From Stentor roeselii (Eukaryota > Ciliophora > Heterotrichea > Heterotrichida > Stentoridae), in assembly GCA_006503475.1 (NCBI GenBank), contig RSEH01000087.1, positions 98,677 to 162,676 of the forward strand: a stretch of 64,000 bases of DNA, written 5' to 3'. The notes under the pieces were generated by a model. That model ran no database searches. It was not told where the DNA came from and saw only the letters and a list, made by a program, of their open reading frames with translations. Both the position numbers and the translations under genes were made by a program. Numbering within the stretch: position 1 is the first letter of the stretch; every line of letters starts with the position of its first letter. Of the stretch, positions 21,352-30,896 are shown piece after piece.

Positions 21352-22038
21352 ATGTCTTATGTGATAAAAATCAAAGAATACGAACTAGTTGGAGAGCATA
21401 TCGAGTACATCATCGAAGTAACACATAAAGAATCAGGAGATTCTTGGAGATTCCGCAGGCGATACAGTCACCTTCGCGACTTGCACAAGCAGCTGAAGTC
21501 CTTCGACAATCGAGTGCCTGAATTCCCTCCCAAGAAAATCTTCGGCAGTAAAAACCCGAGGTTCTTAGCTCAGCGCAAGTCAGAACTCGAAGACTACTTC
21601 AACGAAGTCGCAAAGCTTGGAAAACTACTGGAAAGTCAACCTGGCAAAGAGTTTTTCAAGCCAAAAGACGCGAATATCACTAAATCTTCCCCTGTTCAGA
21701 ATGTCCCGACTTATAAAAAACCAAAGCAAGGACCTGAAATGCAAAATTTCGTCAATCAGTTGAATGAAGTAGTTTCCAGCAAGTTTTTTGACCTTTCAGC
21801 ACAACCGAGTCCTCCAGATGAAGATGATGTGAAACGACAGGCAAGAGCTTTTGAGTCACTTATAAAGAATTTGAGGGTAAGTTTAAAGGAAAACTTGCCT
21901 GAAGGAAGTCATATCAACCAGCCTTACTTTTCAACGACTCTTGTTAGGCAAAAGTGGGTCAGACATGCTTTTAAGGAAACTAAGAAAGGTCTGAATGATG
22001 TGGAAGTACAACAGCACCTGCTTATTTCGTTTAAGTAA
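21352..22038 (+). CDS. PX-domain protein (C-terminus may extend to 22119)
   Basis: 228 residues to the first stop. A PX domain spans residues about 1-110: SWRFRRRYSHLRDLHKQL provides the phosphoinositide-binding Arg, then FPPKKIFGSKNPRFLAQRKSELEDYF gives the Pro loop and second Arg/Lys cluster. The rest is helical. Known: PX domains bind PI3P on endosomes, as in sorting nexins. After the TAA at 22036 the same frame stays open for 26 more codons with protein-like sequence (ELLKVFGRCFRKFDLYPEW) to a TAA at 22117. A short GT...TAG segment covering the first stop could be spliced out, but it would be 12 or 18 nt, not 15. Confidence 0.8.
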   Translation: MSYVIKIKEYELVGEHIEYIIEVTHKESGDSWRFRRRYSHLRDLHKQLKSFDNRVPEFPPKKIFGSKNPRFLAQRKSELEDYFNEVAKLGKLLESQPGKEFFKPKDANITKSSPVQNVPTYKKPKQGPEMQNFVNQLNEVVSSKFFDLSAQPSPPDEDDVKRQARAFESLIKNLRVSLKENLPEGSHINQPYFSTTLVRQKWVRHAFKETKKGLNDVEVQQHLLISFK

Positions 22039-22124
22039 GTTAATAGAGAATTACTCAAGGTTTTTGGAAGGTGTTTTAGAAAATTTGATCTTTATCCCGA
22101 ATGGCAAAATTTATTATAATTCTA

Positions 22125-22805
22125 ATGGGATGCTGTGAAGTCCACAGTTCTGACAACTACCTCTCTGTTACTCGACTTCATCCTTCGATTCTCATGAAAG
22201 AGAAAAGAAACTCAAGCCAGTCTAAACGGGTGAGATTCGAGATATCCTTCAACAACTACAAGAATTTAACTATTCAGGAAGAAGAGCCTCCTGACTGGTA
22301 CTCTTCAATCTTAAGTACTGACTTTTCAACTTGGGAAAAATATTCAAATAGCACTTTCGCTGATTTGTACTACATAGTGAATGATGGAAAACTCTTCACT
22401 GCTGTTAAGGTCGAGCTTACTTTTGAAATTAATCATGAAACGATTATTTGTCTTATAAATAATCCAAAATACAGAATCGCTTGGGACTTGAATCTTCGAA
22501 AAATGGAAATTTTATTTGGAGACTGCAGCCTTGACGCCATGATCGAGATGATAGAGATGGGCAATGAATCTATCAAGCTTCTTGAAAGAAAAGTTCGGAA
22601 ATTCGGAGACTCTGTCTGTTGTTTTTATGTTCCTCTTAAAGATGAAACCCTTGACAGTTACTTTTTAGTTTCGTTGATTGAGAAAAAAACAATTGTTTGT
22701 TATTTCAAAGAAAACTTAGAAGAGGACTTTTTGCCTCTTGTTAACCAGAAACTCTTGTGGGCCACTCGGCTCATTGAAGAGGTTTTAATCTATAAAAAGA
22801 ATTAA
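22125..22805 (+). CDS. START-like lipid-binding protein (tentative), possible N-myristoylation
   Basis: About 226 residues from the ATG that gives MGCCEVHSS. An earlier in-frame ATG at 22101 would add MAKFIIIL. MGCC is preferred because Gly2 plus Cys3/Cys4 looks like a lipidation site, and because the preceding PX frame may run to 22119. The body resembles a START/Bet-v1-type helix-grip fold: TFADLYYIVNDGKLFTAVKVE, then INNPKYRIAWDLNLRKMEIL (typical WD..... motif), a central sheet and a long C-terminal helix. The lipid is unknown. The stop TAA is directly followed by the next gene's ATG. Confidence 0.55.
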   Translation: MGCCEVHSSDNYLSVTRLHPSILMKEKRNSSQSKRVRFEISFNNYKNLTIQEEEPPDWYSSILSTDFSTWEKYSNSTFADLYYIVNDGKLFTAVKVELTFEINHETIICLINNPKYRIAWDLNLRKMEILFGDCSLDAMIEMIEMGNESIKLLERKVRKFGDSVCCFYVPLKDETLDSYFLVSLIEKKTIVCYFKENLEEDFLPLVNQKLLWATRLIEEVLIYKKN

Positions 22806-23891
22806 ATGAATAGAATTTTAAGTTCTCAAGAATTAGCTCAAGTTTTAAAGGCTGGGGCAAGACCTTCATTTAAAGATTTGAAGGAAATGAAAGGAATTGT
22901 TGAGGTTGTCGTCACTTTGATGATGGAAACTGAAAATCTTTCAGAGATTCGACAAGGGGTTGATGAAATTGGAGCTATTTGGAGGATTTTTTCGATTAGA
23001 GCTGTGAACTGGGAACTTCTTCGTGATTCGGAGATTTTTGAAGGTGTTTTGAATGGACTTGAATTTGTGTTGAAGGTGTTAAGGGAAGGGAAAAAGGTTT
23101 TTGTTCATTGTGCTGCTGGATTTCATAGGACTGGATTTTTTTTGTATGTTTTAATACGACTTATGGGATTGTCAGTCAATGAAACTTTAAAGACTATTCA
23201 TGAAATACGACCTTTAGTCCTTTTGAAAGCTGGGAAACATCGACTTGAACTAGGTGAAAAATTTTACCAGTTTTGTAATTACCAGTCTGTACTCTTTCCT
23301 TTTTATCGAGTGCCGGATATTAGACTAGGAGATTTTTTGAACCCTGAATTGCCAGTTTTCGCTTTTTTTAAAGTTTTCTTTGAAGATGACTTTGAGATGA
23401 ACGAGTTTACAAATATTGAAAAACCTGGAAAATTAGTAAAAATTCAATACTCTTGCACAACTTTTAACTTTTACAAGTTCGTTCTTGGAGGTGAACTTTA
23501 TGTCAGAACAGGTGAAAACTTTTGTTGGAAAGGAAAAAGAAAAGTAAGTCAAAGTGGAAATTCAGAATTTATAGTAAGAGGAACTCAGTCTGTCCAAAAC
23601 AAAGAAGTCCAAAGATTTGACGGTGAAGTGAAAGAGATGGAAGAAGCTGATTTGATTTTAGATGAATTTTTGACGAGTTCCACTGAAAATACTGAAATTG
23701 TGCTTGTTGGGTATCAGTCTTTCTTTGATCTTGAGTTTTTTTCGAAGTGCTGTCCTCGGGTGCATCGAAGGTTAAACTCCAGGATCATTGATTTGAAGAC
23801 TTTCAGGATTTTTGGAATGACTGGCAAGTGTTACAATATTTACGATGACTTGAGAATGTGCGTAGATTTAAGGAAATTGATTTTAAAATAA
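22806..23891 (+). CDS. Dual-specificity phosphatase fused to an oligoribonuclease-like exonuclease domain
   Basis: 361 residues in one frame. Residues 1-160 form a DSP/PTP domain: the P-loop HCAAGFHRTG at 101-110 has Cys102 and Arg108. Residues 185-360 match Orn/REXO2 of the DEDD exonucleases in order: DFEMNEF (Asp195, Glu197; compare DLEMTGL), VGYQSFFDLEFF (Asp308), PRVHRRLNSRIIDLKTF (compare YRIIDVST), and YNIYDDLR (Asp347/348; compare HRALDDI). The DEDDh catalytic His is replaced by Tyr343. The two domains together would handle phospho-substrates and very short RNAs. I know of no such pairing, though I cannot search. ATG begins on the base after the upstream stop, behind CTATAAAAAG. Confidence 0.75.
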   Translation: MNRILSSQELAQVLKAGARPSFKDLKEMKGIVEVVVTLMMETENLSEIRQGVDEIGAIWRIFSIRAVNWELLRDSEIFEGVLNGLEFVLKVLREGKKVFVHCAAGFHRTGFFLYVLIRLMGLSVNETLKTIHEIRPLVLLKAGKHRLELGEKFYQFCNYQSVLFPFYRVPDIRLGDFLNPELPVFAFFKVFFEDDFEMNEFTNIEKPGKLVKIQYSCTTFNFYKFVLGGELYVRTGENFCWKGKRKVSQSGNSEFIVRGTQSVQNKEVQRFDGEVKEMEEADLILDEFLTSSTENTEIVLVGYQSFFDLEFFSKCCPRVHRRLNSRIIDLKTFRIFGMTGKCYNIYDDLRMCVDLRKLILK

Positions 23892-24140
23892 AGACAGTTG
23901 AATATATTTAAATTTGTTGAATTTTAACGAATTTTTGAAGGAATTCAGAAATTTAATTGAATTTTAGGAATTTACTAAATTTTGGATTAAAGCAGCAGGA
24001 CTTTTCTTAAAAGTAACAAATTTGATTTGTTTTAACTTAGTTTTAATTAAGAATTCACTGACAAGCCATAAAATTGAATATTTTCCCTCACAAGATAAGC
24101 TTAAGTAATCTCATTTTTTCAGTGGCTCAGTTTGAAATAA

Positions 24141-25454
24141 ATGAAAATATTATCAGTCCTATTCCGCACTCTGTTGATCTCAAGCATCCAGTCCTTCATA
24201 ATCGGTCTTCAAGTGATCCTGTCATCTGTAAAACTCGGGCAAGTCGGCGAAGAAGAAGAAAAAATGCTACTAAAAACAGAATTTCTGCACTTTTTAGGTT
24301 CAATTTCCGCCCTTCTGTTTATATCCATGCAAACCTCATCAAGCTGTAAAAACCCCATCACAACTTTTTCAATACTAATGGTAATCTCTATTCAGCTCGT
24401 GACTTTCATTCTCTTCTTCGTATTGTTACCTTTAAACCACTCTTTCTTCGAATTTTCCTTCATTTTCTGCATACTTTTTGAAAGGTTCTTCGAAGGTGTT
24501 TGGCTTATATCAAGTTTTTCACTACTAGTTCTTGAAAACTGGGAAAATTCAGGATTTTTTTTAATCTTTTTGTCATTTTTGGTGAAAGTTTGTTATCTTG
24601 TAGGAGTGAATTCTTTTATCATCATCTTAGAAGGTTTTGAATTTTCAATCATTTATCCTTTAGCTGTTGTTATTTTCATCTTTGGGATAGTCACTTGTTC
24701 GACGTGCATTCAAGACCTGATCAATTCAAGAAACCTTGAAGAAAAAGACCCAGCTACTTGGAATCAAATAACAAGATGCACAGTAATTCATATTCAGGGC
24801 TTCAATTTTAACTTAGCAAATCTTTTTTACTCGTTTTTCTGTTACTTCTTGATAATCATCTGTATCGAAAAAGAAGAAGAATCCTTTTCTGACTTAAAAT
24901 TTTACAAGTTTTTTGGAACTTTCATTGGAGTCTTCTTCGGCTTGATGATTGTTTTCTTTTTACTCAGGACTTGTCTCAGGTTTAGAATTTTAGCGAATTT
25001 TGGAATGATTTTAATGGGAACTTCTGTAATTGTTTGGAGTTTCGTTGATTCTAATCAATTTCAAAAGGTTTCTTTTTATGTCGCTCTTTTGGCGACTACT
25101 GGGTTTTTAATGAACGCGATTTTGATTATTCGAGATATTTTTACAAATTGCAGAAATCAGATGATTTTTACGAATTATTTACAGCTGAGCTTGAAACTTT
25201 CAGCGATTTTTTATGTTTCTTTTGTGTTTGCAGAGAGTTTGGCTTATTCTTTACATTATTTGAATCCACAGGTGGTTAAAGTTTATTTTTTTAAGGTTTT
25301 GGCGGCATTTTGCTTTGCTTTAGCTGTTGTTGCTGAGATTAAAAATCGTGGCTTTTTGGAAAAGAGGGAGTTAAGGATGTTTGCGAGGAACTCTAGTAGT
25401 ATTGGAGAGCTTGTGATTAAGGGAAGCGAGGTTCAACTTGAAGATGGTAAGTAG
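24141..25454 (+). CDS. Polytopic membrane protein, unknown
   Basis: 437 residues with roughly ten to twelve hydrophobic segments. The first helix holds LISSIQSFIIGLQVIL and the last FFKVLAAFCFALAVVAEI. A short acidic loop (GEEEEKM) follows TM1, and a Ser-rich hydrophilic tail ends the protein. Segment number and spacing recall MFS-type carriers, but no MFS signature is visible. The 5' half uses C-ending codons and the 3' half T/G-ending ones. Confidence 0.7.
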   Translation: MKILSVLFRTLLISSIQSFIIGLQVILSSVKLGQVGEEEEKMLLKTEFLHFLGSISALLFISMQTSSSCKNPITTFSILMVISIQLVTFILFFVLLPLNHSFFEFSFIFCILFERFFEGVWLISSFSLLVLENWENSGFFLIFLSFLVKVCYLVGVNSFIIILEGFEFSIIYPLAVVIFIFGIVTCSTCIQDLINSRNLEEKDPATWNQITRCTVIHIQGFNFNLANLFYSFFCYFLIIICIEKEEESFSDLKFYKFFGTFIGVFFGLMIVFFLLRTCLRFRILANFGMILMGTSVIVWSFVDSNQFQKVSFYVALLATTGFLMNAILIIRDIFTNCRNQMIFTNYLQLSLKLSAIFYVSFVFAESLAYSLHYLNPQVVKVYFFKVLAAFCFALAVVAEIKNRGFLEKRELRMFARNSSSIGELVIKGSEVQLEDGK

Positions 25455-27002
25455 TTTGATTATTAAATTAGTTAAATTTAGAGAAATATTGGATTTATTG
25501 AGAAATTTTTGATTTTTTGGAAGTTTAGATTTTTGCAGTTTGAGATTGATGAAGTTTTTTTGGATCTGAAATCTTTTTGGAAGCTTTCATTCAATATGTA
25601 ATGAGGATTTAAATATAATATGTGTTTTTATTAAAGCTCAAGCAACTTGTTATGCTAAAGCTTCACTTCTTTGTCGAATAAGAAAGCCTCCAAGCTGATA
25701 TTCCTTGTTACCTTATCTAGTGAATGAATTTCATTGGTGCATTTGAATTAGTGAAAATTAGGACTTTTTAATCTATTTGATACAGTTTTATAATTTTTCA
25801 TATTCCATAATTGTGATATGATTCAAAACTTCTGTGATAAAAAGGCTGCTAGGGTTTATTCAACAATAAGTAAAAATTCAAGAATTCAACAAGAAAACTT
25901 AAAGAATAGCAAAATCATGATACACCCTTTTAATACTTTTTTACCCTAATGCTCTTCATGTACTTAACAATAATATATAAGGTTCAGATGATTTCTTACT
26001 GAATACAATAAAAAATTATAAATATAAAATATTGAGCACAAATTTCTTTAATCTATTTCAAGTCAAAGCCTTTATTCAAGCTAAAAATTGAAAATTTTTA
26101 TAATTTCAACTTTTCTAACTTGAGGATGTTCAAAAGTCGCTGTTAAAAATCCTATAATTGATTCCTGATAAAAAATTACATGATTAGTATAGATGACTAT
26201 TATCAAGTAAATAGCAAGTGTCAATATATAATTCAACATTGTTTATTTCACTTTGAGGAAAATCGAGTTATTATCACTCATCAGCATTAAGGTTGAAGAC
26301 TTAAAACTATTTCAGAGTAAAATTCATTACTAAATATCTTTTCAAATCTGTTGTTTGAATAGACATTAATGTTAATTTTATTCACAAGATTTTCATGAAA
26401 ATTTGAGTCAATTGCCAGATGGTGGCACGCTTGATGTTTAAAGGAGGCAATCTTTAGTTTAAGCCCATAGCTGAAATACTATTAAATCAGCCTGTACATT
26501 ATTTTTTCTCTAGTGTCAAGTAATTACTTCTGCTTCTATTTAGGTGTAGGTTTAAGATTTTCTTGAAGGTTCTTTTCAAGTTAATCTCTAGATATGATTG
26601 AGTTGTTAAATTCATTAGACAACAATCAGTTCATTCATTCTTGATAAATACAAATCAATCATATACCATAAAGATTCTGTGTAACGATATCAATATTCTT
26701 GAATCACTTAGAACATCCATCATAACAACTCTTTAAAATAACTATCTTATGCATTCAAGTTAACTAAAACCCTTGCAAATAAATAGAAAATGACAACTAC
26801 ACCTTTAATAAAACTCTAACCTAAACATAAAAACATTCAACCTAAGAATTTCCAAATTTCTTTAATTTCAGTAATCTTCTCATAAAAAAGACAACAAAAT
26901 AACCTTCTAGACATTCTTTCACTTTCCTAGCAATCATGAACCATTAAATTTTCCAGATAATCAACATAAAATCTCCTTTCGATCAACACAAAGTCTAATA
27001 AA
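25455..27002. other. Long AT-rich intergenic stretch
   Basis: 1.5 kb without a supported gene, RNA or repeat. The final 150 bases become A/C-rich, as in other 5' flanks, and end TCTAATAAAATGG at the next start. Confidence 0.5.
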
Positions 27003-28712
27003 ATGGTCAGTGCCGACACCTACATAGTAATAGTGATGGTGATGTCAGTATCCTACACCCTAACCTTCGGTTTTTGCATGTACCAAACAAACAAATTCAA
27101 CTACTTCAACGACGACTGGCGCCACACGAAAGTCTTTTACATCTCAGTAATAATCCAAACATTTATCCGAATGACGACCTTCGCCCTTCTTACATTTGCA
27201 GTTCCACGTTCAGACAGAGGAAATCTTCTGATAGTTCTAATGCGTTCAATTCCAGACACCCTTTTCTTCATAAACTACACACTTTTAATCTACCAAACAC
27301 TCAACATTTTCTATCATTCTCATATGGAAAATCGTCTTCATATCTCATTGTTATCTCATTTCACAACACCCAAGTTCCGAACAGCTCGAAAGCTTTTAAT
27401 AATCCTTGTCTTCTTCTGGCTTTCCTTCATGGCGCTGATATACGCTTTGTTGATTCTAGAAAAAATTGATATCAGTGATATCGACACAGAGTTCACAGTA
27501 GTGAACTTATTAAGTGCGACTTTAGTTCTGGTGTACTTGGCTTACTTGTACTCGAAGTACTCAGAAACTCCTTTTAAGTCTGAACTTGACAAGCAGAAGT
27601 TAAAGATTATTTCAAGGATTTTATTTGTTTGGACTATTGGAAGGTACTTTAAAGGGATTTCTGGACTTCTTGATATGAGGTCGGCTAGTCTCTTGAGTTA
27701 CTTGTCAGACCCTCAAAGCTCGACAGTGGGAGGGGCTTTTATGTATGTTTCACAGATCTATGTCTGTGAAATCATTTGCTTTGTACTTGTCCTCAGTACT
27801 AAAGTCATCGGGATCTTCATATCACAGGACCAGGCAAACATTCATAATAAAGACCAGTCCGGAATGAGTGATTCTCATAGCATTGAAATCAACTCACTTC
27901 AGACAATAGGAACTTTTCTTAGTGAAAACGACCTGAAAGTAGACCTGCCTTTTAATAAAAGAAAAAATGGACTCGGTGAATTGTTTTCTGCTGAACTTGC
28001 AGGACAGTTGGTGGCTTTTAGAAAAATTACTTTTAAAAGAATTAGTGAAAATGCATTGGATGAGGTGAAAAAAGAAGCTGAAGAGTTAAAAAGTAAAAAT
28101 TTTCCTGGAGTTCTTTCGTTTTTTGGAGTTGTTGTATCCTCTTCGTATATTGGACTTGTGTTTGAGATGGTTCCACGTGACTTGTTTAAATTGATTCATG
28201 AGGATAAAATTATTCTGCATTTGAAGCAAAAGTTTAAAATGCTGAAAAAACTTTCTATGATAATTAGTGCTTGTCATGCAAAAGGCGAGTTTCATGGTCA
28301 TCTTAGTTCAAGGAATGTGTTGGTTTTAGAAAATTTTTCATTGAAAGTCTCTGATTTTGGATTTCGAAAACTTAAAATTTATGCTTCGAAGGACTTCAGT
28401 TATTCTAACAAATCTAATTGGTCTAGTCCTGAAGTACTTTCACTTGAGATGCCAGTGGTTGTTTCGCCGACGGGCCCTGATGATGTGTTTTCGTTTGGTA
28501 TTATTGCATGGGAACTGATAACGGGTGAAATTCCATTCGAAGAGTCATTCCAAACAAAAAAAGGTCCAAACGACTATCGACTACCTTACATTCCAAGCTA
28601 TTTCCCAAAGTATTTCACTAAAATTCTCGAGTCTTGCTGGGCCTCAGCTGAGAAACGAGCGACTATGGCTCAGATCAGCGAAAAAGTAAATCAATTAAAA
28701 ATGCGAGAATAA
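27003..28712 (+). CDS. Seven-transmembrane protein fused to a protein pseudokinase
   Basis: 569 residues. Residues 1-275 hold about seven hydrophobic helices (first IVIVMVMSVSYTLTFGF, last VCEIICFVLVLSTKVIGIFI), with a layout like THH1/TOM1/TOM3-type plant 7TM proteins. After an acidic linker comes a TKL-like kinase fold (about 315-565): VAFRKITFKR at the VAIK strand, GVLSFFGVVVSSSYIGLVFEM, SDFGFRK (DFG present), WSSPEVL (APE) and DVFSFGIIAWELITGEIPF. The catalytic loop reads HGHLSSRN at 431-438, so the HRD Asp is His. The glycine loop is also weak. This predicts a membrane receptor with a signalling pseudokinase; the ligand is unknown. Confidence 0.75.
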   Translation: MVSADTYIVIVMVMSVSYTLTFGFCMYQTNKFNYFNDDWRHTKVFYISVIIQTFIRMTTFALLTFAVPRSDRGNLLIVLMRSIPDTLFFINYTLLIYQTLNIFYHSHMENRLHISLLSHFTTPKFRTARKLLIILVFFWLSFMALIYALLILEKIDISDIDTEFTVVNLLSATLVLVYLAYLYSKYSETPFKSELDKQKLKIISRILFVWTIGRYFKGISGLLDMRSASLLSYLSDPQSSTVGGAFMYVSQIYVCEIICFVLVLSTKVIGIFISQDQANIHNKDQSGMSDSHSIEINSLQTIGTFLSENDLKVDLPFNKRKNGLGELFSAELAGQLVAFRKITFKRISENALDEVKKEAEELKSKNFPGVLSFFGVVVSSSYIGLVFEMVPRDLFKLIHEDKIILHLKQKFKMLKKLSMIISACHAKGEFHGHLSSRNVLVLENFSLKVSDFGFRKLKIYASKDFSYSNKSNWSSPEVLSLEMPVVVSPTGPDDVFSFGIIAWELITGEIPFEESFQTKKGPNDYRLPYIPSYFPKYFTKILESCWASAEKRATMAQISEKVNQLKMRE

Positions 28713-28734
28713 TAATAGATTGTTTTTCTTATAA

Positions 28735-29256
28735 ATGTCCAGACGAATCTCGCTTAACTTAGAACTAAACAAAAAACTCTCCCGAGCTTCCAATCATACA
28801 CCTGTCAGTGATAAAAGTATTGAGTCTGTCAACTCTGCCTGCTCGAAATTTTCCGCTGCAACTTTGAATGGCTCGAGACTTAAGGAATCGATTGTTAAAA
28901 CTAGAGAGCTTGTTCGTTCTAGAATAAGTGGAAGGAGTAATACGAATAAATCTCTTGAATCTGCTGATGGATTTGCAGGTAGACCAATTCCATCCCCTAA
29001 AATAAACGACTATAGAACCCCGGACAGACAATCACTAACAAACAAGCTGAACCTAAAGAAGTACTCAACTTTCTTGATGAAGAAAATGCAATCAAATGAC
29101 TTCCTAAACAGCTTGTTAATCGACCGGACTCCAACTGAAACAAACTTGATGGAAATGATAGAAAGGGACCAGATAGAGCCGGCTCTTTTGTTGACTTTGC
29201 AGTTACTTTGTGATTTAGTGGTCCACTGTGAAGGAACTCTTCAATTAAACGATTGA
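28735..29256 (+). CDS. Ser/Arg-rich small protein, unknown
   Basis: 173 residues. The N-terminal 115 residues are Ser/Thr/Arg/Lys-rich and probably disordered, with SP/TP sites (HTPVSDKS, IPSPKIND, RTPDRQ) that could be kinase targets. The last 60 residues are helical and hydrophobic-patterned (NLMEMIERDQIEPALLLTLQLLCDLV). No family recognised. It starts 22 bp after the pseudokinase gene, with TTATAAATG at the start, and ends in TGA. Confidence 0.6.
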   Translation: MSRRISLNLELNKKLSRASNHTPVSDKSIESVNSACSKFSAATLNGSRLKESIVKTRELVRSRISGRSNTNKSLESADGFAGRPIPSPKINDYRTPDRQSLTNKLNLKKYSTFLMKKMQSNDFLNSLLIDRTPTETNLMEMIERDQIEPALLLTLQLLCDLVVHCEGTLQLND

Positions 29257-29435
29257 AATTTTAAAAAATCTTTAGAATAAGAATATTTTTTGAATCTAAT
29301 CACGTGCTTTAAAATCATTTTAGGACTTAATGAATGGATTTTTTCAATGAAATTCGTCAAAAAATTAAGGAAATCTTAATGATTAAGTATTATTTCAATA
29401 CTCAAACTCATATCTGAAATTACAGCAAGGTAAAA

Positions 29436-30896
29436 ATGGGAAGTTTATGTCCAGGAAGTGTTGATGTTGGCAGAAAACAACCCTTGCAACAGATCAGGCC
29501 TATTGAAATGAAAGGAATCTCAGGAATTAAAAATCTTTTACCGAAAAATCGAAGGTACTTCGAGGATGTCTATGAAATCGAAAACAGGAAGCTGGGCTTC
29601 GGCCATTATGGTGATGTGAAAAAATGTGTGCATAGGGAAACAGGAACTGTTCGTGCAGTCAAGATATTTAATCGAGAACGTCTCGGCGGTCAACAGCTAA
29701 ACGAAAACTGGTTTTTCCAGCAAATCGAGATTCTAAGCCAAATAGAGCATCCATGTTTCATCAGGTGCCACGAGTTTTTTGAAGAGCGAGACCTTTTTTA
29801 CCTAGTGATGGACTATCAACGAGAAGGTGACTTATTACTAAAACTTCGTTCAAACAAGCGTCTTCCCGAGTCTTACGTTCGAAAAGTGATACGAAAAATT
29901 CTAATCGGAGTTTCATATTTGCACAGTTTAAAAATCGTTCACCGTGACCTAAAGCCTGAAAACGTGTTAATCACCGACAAAGACGACGACGTCGTCATAA
30001 AAATCATCGACTTCGACACCTCAACAAGACTCAACGAAGAAGGCAAAGTCTCAGGGGTATTCGGAACTCCTTATTACATGGCACCTGAACTTGCACGTCC
30101 AGAATACGACGAACTTTGCGATGAATGGTCCATCGGGGTAATCATGTACAACCTCCTCACAGGCTCCATGCCTTTTCCCAAGTCAAGCGACAATAAATTC
30201 CTCGAAAGTCTTCAAAAGTTCAGTCTTAACTTAACAGTCCCTGAACTTTCTCTCATTTCTGACAATTGTAAAAGTCTTCTCAATAAACTCTTAAAAAAAG
30301 ACCCTGTTAAAAGAATTTCAGCTGAAGATGCTTTGGGTGAAAATTGGTTCAGTGATTTTGTGAATCATGAAAAAATCATTAGGGTGTTAGATTCACTTGA
30401 AAGTAATAAAGTGAGAAGTCCTGTTGTGAAGGACTTTTTAATCTCGAATTTTTCGGTGATTAAAGACTTTGAAGATCTTGATCGGGCTTTTATTGAACTT
30501 GACTCTGACCATGATGGAGTCGTTTCTGTTTTAGACTTTCAGGAGATTTTTTTGAGAGGGGACTTTGGAAAGGCTGAAGCTGAAGAAAAGACTTTTCGGG
30601 TGTTAACGTTTTTTAGAGGATTTTCAGAAGATTATATCACTTATGATGAGTTTTTAAATGCCACGATTAATTTGAAAGGAATTTTAGATGAGAAGAGAAT
30701 TGCGAAGTTCTTGGATAAGAGGATTATCAGGAAAAATATGAGAAGGAGGAGTATTGAGTCTGCTGAAGGGGAAAGTCAGACTACGGATGAAGAAGGTGAG
30801 GATTGGTTTTTGGACTTGAAGGATAAGATTGATAATGATATGACTCCTCAGGACTTTAGAGGCGTTATGATTGATAAGTTGTTCGAGAGTTTTTAA
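29436..30896 (+). CDS. Calcium-dependent protein kinase (CDPK-like)
   Basis: 486 residues. MGSLCPGS is a probable myristoylation/palmitoylation start. The kinase domain spans about 46-305: LGFGHYGDVKKC, AVKIF, HRDLKPENVL, then DFD in place of DFG, GTPYYMAPE and DEWSIGVIMYNLLTG. After a junction helix, a calmodulin-like region contains one good EF-hand (DSDHDGVVSVLDFQE, near 365); the others are degenerate. The tail is basic then acidic and ends MIDKLFESF. It would link Ca2+ to phosphorylation at membranes. Its last codons are the founder copy of a tandem repeat that fills the 3' flank. Confidence 0.9.
   Translation: MGSLCPGSVDVGRKQPLQQIRPIEMKGISGIKNLLPKNRRYFEDVYEIENRKLGFGHYGDVKKCVHRETGTVRAVKIFNRERLGGQQLNENWFFQQIEILSQIEHPCFIRCHEFFEERDLFYLVMDYQREGDLLLKLRSNKRLPESYVRKVIRKILIGVSYLHSLKIVHRDLKPENVLITDKDDDVVIKIIDFDTSTRLNEEGKVSGVFGTPYYMAPELARPEYDELCDEWSIGVIMYNLLTGSMPFPKSSDNKFLESLQKFSLNLTVPELSLISDNCKSLLNKLLKKDPVKRISAEDALGENWFSDFVNHEKIIRVLDSLESNKVRSPVVKDFLISNFSVIKDFEDLDRAFIELDSDHDGVVSVLDFQEIFLRGDFGKAEAEEKTFRVLTFFRGFSEDYITYDEFLNATINLKGILDEKRIAKFLDKRIIRKNMRRRSIESAEGESQTTDEEGEDWFLDLKDKIDNDMTPQDFRGVMIDKLFESF

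Noticed and set aside
25444-25480. Intron at the end of the polytopic membrane gene (GTAAGTAG...)
   Set aside because: The nearest usable AG would make a 25-nt intron and no coding continuation follows.
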